DNA of 64,000 nt from positions 30,879,193 through 30,943,192 of the forward strand of contig NC_089723.1 in the NCBI RefSeq assembly GCF_035083965.1, in the 5' to 3' direction. The notes below the pieces were generated by a model, which made no database searches, was not told the DNA's origin, and saw nothing but the letters and a program-made list of their open reading frames with translations. The position numbers and the translations under genes were made by a program. The DNA comes from Branchiostoma lanceolatum (lineage: Eukaryota > Chordata > Leptocardii > Amphioxiformes > Branchiostomatidae). Below are positions 57,013-64,000 of the stretch, piece by piece; position 1 is the first letter of the stretch, and each line of letters opens with the position of its first letter.

Positions 57013-58140
57013 CGCCGTTTAGTGGAATGATGACCTTACTAACGTCTTTTCAATATTGTTTACGACATCGTTTCCCTGCGACGTTTTTCTACAGTAATTG
57101 CGAAATAAAACAGCTATAGGCCAGCCTTAGCGGAATATTATAGATACTTTTTGACATCATATCATACCTCCCCTGATCCAAGTAGAAAAATAGAAGACAA
57201 GACTAATAGTGTCTGCAACATTTCTTTTTAATACGACCACATACGCTACGTGATGCCCATGTGCGTGGTACATCGACATCGAGAAATATCATGTTCATGT
57301 ACCATTTGTGTACTACGTACAGTACTTTGATTATCACAATGTTCGTTAAAATGAGCGTCCAAGCTACTACAAGTCCTATAGCTGTAGTTCATGTTTATAT
57401 ATTACTTCGTCTATATGTATACAAGGCAGAGCCTGTTTTATCTTGTAGTTAATCTTGACGGAACTACTTTAACAAACTGTTACTGATGTACAGAGATGTA
57501 GTGTTGTATTGTCTTTACGAAGGCGGCCTTATATATGCTTTATATGTTCAGTTTGCATCAGTCAAAATGTTATCGGTCCTGGCATTTGAGGCGTTATATT
57601 ACTGTGGTCTCCTACTTTAAAACATCAGCCGCAAAGAGAGTAACTGAAATACTGTTTCAAAAAAGCAAGAAAATATACACGAACATTCGCACATAGTTCA
57701 CATTTTTACACAATCATCTCTTCAATACTTACACCACGCATACGGCAAGAAACTTTGACTCTCATTCCATATCTTTATAAGGGATATTTTGCAAATTCAC
57801 AATACCTGAGCATACACCCACATTACACATAAATAATAAAAATATACAATACAGTCCTTGTAACAATATTTTCCTTTGGATTTCAATATCTTTGAAAACT
57901 TATATAGATAACCTGCCATACATTTGCCATGCATATACACTAACAACTCAAAGAATAGGAACGCTGTCGACAACTGCGAGTAACTGCAACACTGTTGAGT
58001 GACTACATTAGATCTAAGGACAAGAAGAAAAAAACTATTCATGGGAGGAGTACTGGAATGATAGTGTGCACAGTGCATATATTAATGTATTTTACTCGAT
58101 AGAGTTTTCATATGGAAAGACGCCACAGCTAGATGCCTGT

Positions 58141-61100
58141 TCATCGACTTTCGTCGTCTTCCCCATCGGTGAAACTAGCTGAAGAACTTCCCGCTTCGCC
58201 CGACATGGAGCCCTCAAAGAGATAGGCGTCCGTCATCATCGGCATTCTATCTGAAAGGAGAAAGTATGAATTGAATGATTCTTTGTAGAAAACTTGATGA
58301 ATAACTACATGTACCAGGGCACAAAGCGATCTGCACACGCAATTGCACAAACATTAATACATGTATCATCCCAACATGTCCGTTCTTCCAAACGAGCAAT
58401 GGCTAACCGTTATCTAGTATAGCCTTTCATAATGTCTGTTACTAAAGATTTGGATGAACTGTCGACTCCATCTCATAGTGCTTATTGTGTCTTGTCAGGA
58501 TATGTTTTTTCCTGGAACCGATGTTCAGCGAATCATATGTTTGTTATGCATGGTTTTGTCGGATTGCTTTGGAGTTGGAGGATTGTGGAAAGATAGATCT
58601 AGAATCGGCTTCAAGTTCTGCCATTGAATACGACACCCTTAATCTTTCGGTTGACTGATTTTAGTAAAGTTCATGTCATAAGCAGGCGCTCTGTATCAGG
58701 AGAACCCACACCCTATCCACATCATACTGCCCTACTACTATTTCAACTACTGACATCGTTGTCTATGCTTGAAAGTTCATCTGTGTTGGTGGAATGATGG
58801 CATCCATGCTTTCGCGTCGATAGGGACGGGGTAGTACACCATAAACTTTTGATCTACTGGTCACCGGACTACGTGTTCTATCTGCATAAAGTGACGCCAT
58901 GGAAGCGGTCGATTGCTTAACAAGAAAAAAGACTGGTGCTGCAACATGTTCAATGGAAAGTCCCACTGCAATGCTACTAAGGAATATCTTTATCTTGCCT
59001 GTCATTAGTGTCAAGGAATACATCTTACCTCCCGTGCAACGTCCCATGTGCTTTGTCTCGATGATGAAGCCTGTTCTGCAGGACGTCTCTCTCATGTCAC
59101 ACCAGTCGGCATACGTCACGCCATCCGACCCGCAGATCGGGTCTGACGGAGATGCTTTGTGGTGTGAGCAGTCCATCCCACATGTCACGCACCGCGGGTT
59201 GTTGTTCTTGTCCACGAGACACCGTTTCCCTCTCCCGCATGCCAGCCCATCGCAGGTCATCGACCCTGGGTTAGAAAAGAATCTGTTACCTAAACTGTTC
59301 GGGATTACCGTCGGCTAATGCACCGCTAGACCACAATCTTAGCATAAGCATGGTTTTAGGGGGGCGTACCGCAATGTTTGCGTGGGATGTTAGAATGTCA
59401 AAGAGCACGCATGGGCAGCTGCCATGACCGAGCAAGACAGCACTACCACTCGATTGTTTCTGGTCGGTTCCCCGTAAACAAGCACGGTGACCCCGTCCAT
59501 GTTCGATATTGTAATGACGATGACAGACATGTACGTTGTCTGTTTAACGTCACGGCTGTCTGTTTGTCTGCTCGTCTGAGGGGAATGTATGGACATCTTC
59601 AGCGACTGATATCCGCTTGTGTTGGTGGTCCTATCCATAACATGTCTTGATCAAGTGGCGCTTATCGCGACAGGGTAACCGCAAGCCCTAAGCCCCGCGA
59701 TGGCATGCCTGATATGTCTGGTTACATCAAGTGTTTTACTTAACAGGCGGCGTACAAGGAATGTACAAAAGCTGGGGGGATTTGCCACTGCTTCACTGCT
59801 ACCCGTTTTAGGACTTATATCCTCTTACAGCTGGAGCAAATCAGGGATGTTGCGGTTGTGTATAAGGGTATTCTAGGGAACTCACCTCTGCATAGCCCCT
59901 TGTAGGCAACGCCAATGGTGTGGCCGGCTAGACAGGTTGCCTCTCGAAGGTGGCACTCACTCGGATACGTTACACCGTCAACCCCACACACCGCGTCCGC
60001 GAGTGACGGGGTTGCAAGGCAGTGGAACTCACAGGACACACAGTGGGGCGTTTCGTTCTGGTCCATAACACAACGGTTCCCCGGTGGACACGTCACGTCA
60101 CCGCACGAAGCTAGAAAATTTCGATTCAATTGGTTATAGGGACCAATTGTATAATACGATGACATTAGACAACCATTTTTTGTCCTAGTACAACCTAATT
60201 ATTGACATGAGAGGTCATCTATGTTGGAATACAACGTTATAGAAGACATGTTCAACTGCATCCGGACCCGGCCATCAACTTTCATTGGACCGGGACGGGG
60301 GCTGCTACCACCTACCACCTACCTTTGACCCGTTGCTCAAATCACGTCACGCTTCCGGGAGGTGGCGGGTTTTGAGCAATCGGGTTATCAGTTATCCTAA
60401 TGAAGAAGATTTTGAGGATTGGTCTAAAAGTAGGTGAGTCCAATCTCTGAGATGTAAAATCTGTCCACGACAAGCTAATTATCAGTCATGTTACATCTTT
60501 AACTGTAAGGGCGTTATATCTTACTTTTGCAAATGCCGTTGTAAGAGACCTGTAGGTTCGGTTGAGACAGTCTGCACTTGGTTCTCAGGAGGCTGCAGTA
60601 CGTTTTGTACGTCTTGCGATCCGTCCCGCAAACGGCTCCCCGTGTGGGTGGGTCCGAACAGTCAGGTGAGCAGACACATCGGGGCTTGTTTCTTCTGTTC
60701 ATCTTGCAGCGCTTGTCTGGTCCACACTCAACATCATCACACGTCTCTGTTATAAAGTGATGGATGGAGAAAAAACGTCAGTAACGTTTAGTGCTCTCTC
60801 TACTTTGCTTTAGCCTCCGTAGCAGGCTTTTTGTTTTTTACTATCATGTGCTATTTTCTGATTGTATATTGTGTTCCAATTGGTACCGTGCTTCTGACAG
60901 CGTTCAGCCTAAAAAGACGCCGAATGGGTGCAGACATTTTGGTGTGGGTGCCATTCGATTACTACCGATGCACCTACAATCGCTGCCCTGAAAGAAAAAA
61001 AACAGGGTAGCGAGTGTAGGAACCCCTTGTAGTACTTGGATGGCACCCAGGCTACAGACATTTGGCTGGGCGGCTGTTAAAAGTTTAATAGCAATCAGAA

Positions 61101-61876
61101 GACTGATGTACAATCAGGAAACGGCACTTACGCCTAAAAAGAGTCTAGCCAGGAAGCCTGCTATGGAGGCTATCGGCTTCAAGTATGGTCGCCAGCAAGG
61201 TCTGCATTTCATTCTTTTAAAAGCCACGAAGTTAGTTTGTCACGCAGGTGTTGGGAAGAGCAGTGATGAGGCACAATACTACTGTACCGGTCGAGGATGG
61301 AAGCTTACACTAGAGACTATGGTGATGAGGAAACAAGTCCACCCTAAGCAATTTCTCTTGAATTCCTTTACTCATGATGTGCTAGGATGCTGGTCTCACG
61401 GGGTTTCATGTAGGCAAAGTAAAATTAGTAGGGTCTAATAAATGTTTCCGCTATATTAGATTAGATAAAGAGACAAGGCTGGTACTGTTATTTCAAAAGC
61501 ATGAAAGTTGTAAAATGAATTTTGTCACCTATGACCAGATACTGCCATCAGGATCATCTAAGACCACCATGCAGAACACTTACACTTAGGTTTTCTTAGC
61601 TTGTCTTTCATGGTACCCACCACGCGGAGAATTTAAAGTGTAAGCACCAACTTGTATAGATGCACTTACCCTCTTCAAACTCACCTCGGCAAGGCTCGCA
61701 GCCGGGCGCGCCATCACCGAACGCTCGCCACTTGAAGAGTGTTCCCAGGTCGACGTCCTCCTCTGTGTAGGCGATGCTGACTCCTCCAGATCTACAGCAC
61801 CCTTCCTTAGACACGAACGCCTTGATCAGGCCTTGGCACTTCCCGTTCTTGGACATTGTCGTCCAGCAGTGTCCAG
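58141..61876 (-). CDS. FST: Follistatin, signal-peptide exon not found
   Basis: Five exons, minus strand: 61876-61685, 60746-60525, 60110-59886, 59265-59029 and 58250-58141 (stop TGA). All introns are phase 1 and canonical, the pattern of exchangeable extracellular modules. Exon by exon they encode the N-terminal domain (GHCWTTMSKNGKCQ, EEDVDLGTLFKW, APGCEPC), FS1 (TCDDVECGPDKRCKMNRRNK), FS2 (SCGDVTCPPGNRC, CGVDGVTYPSECHLREATC) and FS3 (TCDGLACGRGKRC, CGSDGVTYADWC), then an acidic Ser-rich tail (FTDGEDDESR). Vertebrate follistatin has the same N-domain plus three FS domains and wraps activins and some BMPs to block receptor binding. The basic stretch in FS1 matches the heparin-binding site. 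Not FSTL3, which has two FS domains. The secretion-signal exon must lie beyond 61876 and is not identified. Confidence 0.96.
60250..60415. repeat. Inverted repeat in follistatin intron 2
   Basis: TGACCCGTTGCTCAAA and GTTTTGAGCAATCGGGTTAT form an imperfect inverted pair around an ACGTCACG centre. Lies in the intron between FS1 and FS2. Confidence 0.5.
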
Positions 61877-62034
61877 CTGCAAGGCAAATGTAGAGATATT
61901 GTGATACTCTTGCTATATAAATTGAATCGACAACTCGTGCTGTGTGCACTATGGAGTACAATATGTCTGTGGTAGAGACGGAGGACGCCACAAACTATAT
62001 ACTACACTTGATCCACTGCTCAAGTCACGTGATC

Positions 62035-62160
62035 GCAATCTGCATAAAGTGATGTCATAGAAGTGGTGGATTCATTCCTTGACAATGACTGGTGTCATAC
62101 AGTCGAAACTTTGGTTACGTCCGAATCAGTGTGTTGGAAATTGCAGTTTAAAGATCGATT
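62035..62160 (+). repeat. Follistatin-intron repeat ('ATCTGCATAAAGTGA')
   Basis: Shares with 63072-63190 ATCTGCATAAAGTGA, GTCATAGA, GTGGATTC-type blocks, then a TTGG...TGCA.TTTAAAG end. Related ends are also at 58870. Confidence 0.65.
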
Positions 62161-63071
62161 TTCCTTTCATGGTAAAATACGTCCTTTCGATGATTCGCGA
62201 ACGATCCTTTAATCAGGAGCGGTGAAAGATGCATATGGTTGTATGAAGTTGTATTTTCATTGAAAATAGTCTTTCGAACCCTCCGCTTACGCATGCTGAC
62301 AGTGTAACTCACTAACGTCCATGATTAATCGGATCGAAATTCTGTTTCTTCTTAACAAGTTGGACGCCTTTCTATTGCGTCTCTCATCAGTTTTGGAAAG
62401 CAATGATCCGACAAATCATGCATGATGCATGAAAGTACGTAGACATGTCCACCAAAGTATTGTATTTTACACCGTGGAGTCAGGAAGTCTGTCGCCGTTT
62501 CTTTTCGTAAGGAATTAATTTTCTCTCAGTAATTCTTCGCTACGTTACTTTTGGTCAGTGACGTTTTCTGTAATACCTTTTTTAGACTATATGTGGAGAG
62601 AAGCACTATGGTTCTTGAATGAGTTTTTTGTGTGTGTTTTCCAAAAAGGTCTGTTGTAGTTAAGTGCGGGCATTGTGTCTTTTATGGTATAACAGGTGAG
62701 AAATGGCATTCTCTTCGTAGACTGTAATCTTCGAATACTGGTCTCTGGTGATAGTATTTCTGCTGCAAAGAGCTAGAGGATGTCTTTGCATAATGGGTTT
62801 GGTGACAGGAAAATATAGAGCTATTGTGATATTGTTGCTATACAATGAATCGGCAACTCGTGCTGGCGATAAGAAAATAAATACAAAATCTATAGTAGAG
62901 ACGGGGGACGCCACAAACTATCTTATCAAAGTCTTCATGATTTTGTTCCAATGAAAACTTTAACACGTAGAATCATCGTGGTTATTAGTTTGGCTTATAG
63001 CTTTGGAATAGACTGGTTTTGACCAAATATCTATCCGATCATTTTCCTGTATAGACAGGGGACAGTGCTTT

Positions 63072-63240
63072 TTTAGATCTGCATAAAGTGACGTCATAGA
63101 CGTGATGGATTCTTCTTTGACAAAGAGTGGTTTAGTACAGTAAAAAAATTTGGGTTAGTCCAATTTTTTCTGTTGGCCATTGCATTTAAAGGTATCTTCT
63201 TGACGATGAAGTCTACTAACACAGACGAACTTTCAAGCTA
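63072..63240 (+). repeat. Follistatin-intron repeat, second copy
   Basis: As above, longer, ending ACACAGACGAACTTTCAAGC, whose complement appears at 58765-58785 (GCTTGAAAGTTCATCTGTGT). Confidence 0.65.
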
Positions 63241-63822
63241 ATTTGTAGTTATGTCGGCATTCTTGAGGTAGCCGTTCCGTAGGGCGTTTAGTTGTTGAAG
63301 GTTGCACTTCCTACTTATCATTTTCCGTTCTCTCAGCATTGAGATAGCTGCCTGAGAGGTCTTAAAAATGTAGTTCCGCAAGGACTACCAAAAGATAGCA
63401 ACGTTATGCGTGCGTTCATCTTCAAGGTTTCCTTAACATCCTCTCCAGTAGGTAAGCCTTGGATTTCACGTGTGTTGTTTGTCCATGAGATATATGTTAC
63501 AACATTCCGTTGTCGGCGTTCAGGCATAATCATACATATCAGTACTAGCTTCCTGGATCTTGTGGCATTTTCCACCCACAGACTGACCGGACGGGTTCTT
63601 ATCATGTATTCCAACTAGATCTCCCCTAACTGCAGCCAGCTCCTCTAATAAAGTGTACTATGTGGGAAGGGGATTCCAGACGTCTTTATATGCCAGGTCA
63701 GGTGTGTGTGGCCAGACATCGTTCGAAGTTAGTTAGCCGAGACGGTCGGTCCCATTTGGATTCCTTTCCGGGTCCAAGTTGATATATACATCTAGAGCGG
63801 TCGCCAGGGCATTACGGCCCAG

Positions 63823-63886
63823 ATTCAAGGTCTACAGACGGCAATGACCAATGTTAAATTCAAGGTCTACAGACGGCAATGACCAA
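63823..63886. repeat. Direct repeat with 38-bp period
   Basis: TTCAAGGTCTACAGACGGCA then ATGACCAA occurs twice in tandem. Confidence 0.88.
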
Positions 63887-64000
63887 CATGTAAAATAAAC
63901 GGCGTGGTCAATACTACGGCGCCTCCAGTCCGCGCCCCACCTACGGCGATGATTAAGATAAGTGGTGTCTGCTAATGATCGATAAAGGCTTCGTTATTGC

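Larger units (their letters stand above)
55399..58140. other. Region between NDUFS4 and follistatin
   Basis: Contains the NDUFS4 promoter side, an unassigned plus-strand frame (55730-55969), a TTTG microsatellite (56379-56403), an inverted-repeat element (56805-57012) and AT-rich DNA leading to the follistatin 3' end. No other gene is supported. Confidence 0.6.
61877..64000. other. Follistatin upstream intron or promoter side
   Basis: No exon is recognised. Two copies of an intronic repeat starting ATCTGCATAAAGTGA lie at 62035-62160 and 63072-63240; a third piece is in the FS3-to-tail intron at 58870-58940. A 38-bp direct repeat (TTCAAGGTCTACAGACGGCA) occurs twice at 63823-63880. Confidence 0.6.

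Noticed and set aside
62660-62914. Candidate follistatin signal-peptide exon
   Set aside because: The hydrophobic stretch lies in a repeated intronic segment that also occurs at 61880-61995, and no phase-1 donor follows it.

Overview
This window is animal nuclear DNA, most likely from a cephalochordate (amphioxus, Branchiostoma type). The genes have many short exons with GT-AG introns of 100 bp to several kb. The coding sequences are chordate-like. Intergenic and intronic DNA is dense with small inverted-repeat transposons and RNA-derived SINEs. Species is an inference from gene content and repeat style; I could not run a search.

Layout, left to right. 434-4023 (+): the 3' seven exons of an SLC43-family transporter, closest to SLC43A3. 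6630-8128 and 9600-10922 (both -): two two-exon SLC31 (CTR-type) copper transporters. 12538-16390: a degenerate tandem copy of the gene that follows it, truncated inside the catalytic sialylmotif. 16604-21560 (+): an ST8Sia-type sialyltransferase. 23089-24679 (-): a third SLC31 gene, head to head with the next gene. 25251-37304 (+): ARL15, a five-exon Arf-like GTPase, with a LINE relic (28050-29560, -) in intron 2. 37305-50578: 13 kb of gene-free, repeat-rich DNA. 50579-55398 (-): a complete five-exon NDUFS4. 58141-61876 (-): follistatin (FST) minus its signal-peptide exon. Every exon chain was joined by reading frame and splice phase; the one join that fails is exon 1 to exon 2 of the sialyltransferase.

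The most informative large-scale point is that ARL15, NDUFS4 and FST lie in the same order and relative orientation as I remember on human chromosome 5q11. The left half looks like a lineage-specific accessory region, where three copper transporters flank a duplicated sialyltransferase.

The mobile DNA supplies most of the unusual observations. A fold-back family shares a short tip but carries unrelated arms. Two insertions are demonstrated by an empty site in the tandem duplicate. One element abuts the ARL15 stop codon, which forms part of its 8-bp target duplication. One SINE body occurs with either a tRNA-like head or a 5S-rRNA-like head. A 13-bp minisatellite split by a transposon sits in the last sialyltransferase intron.
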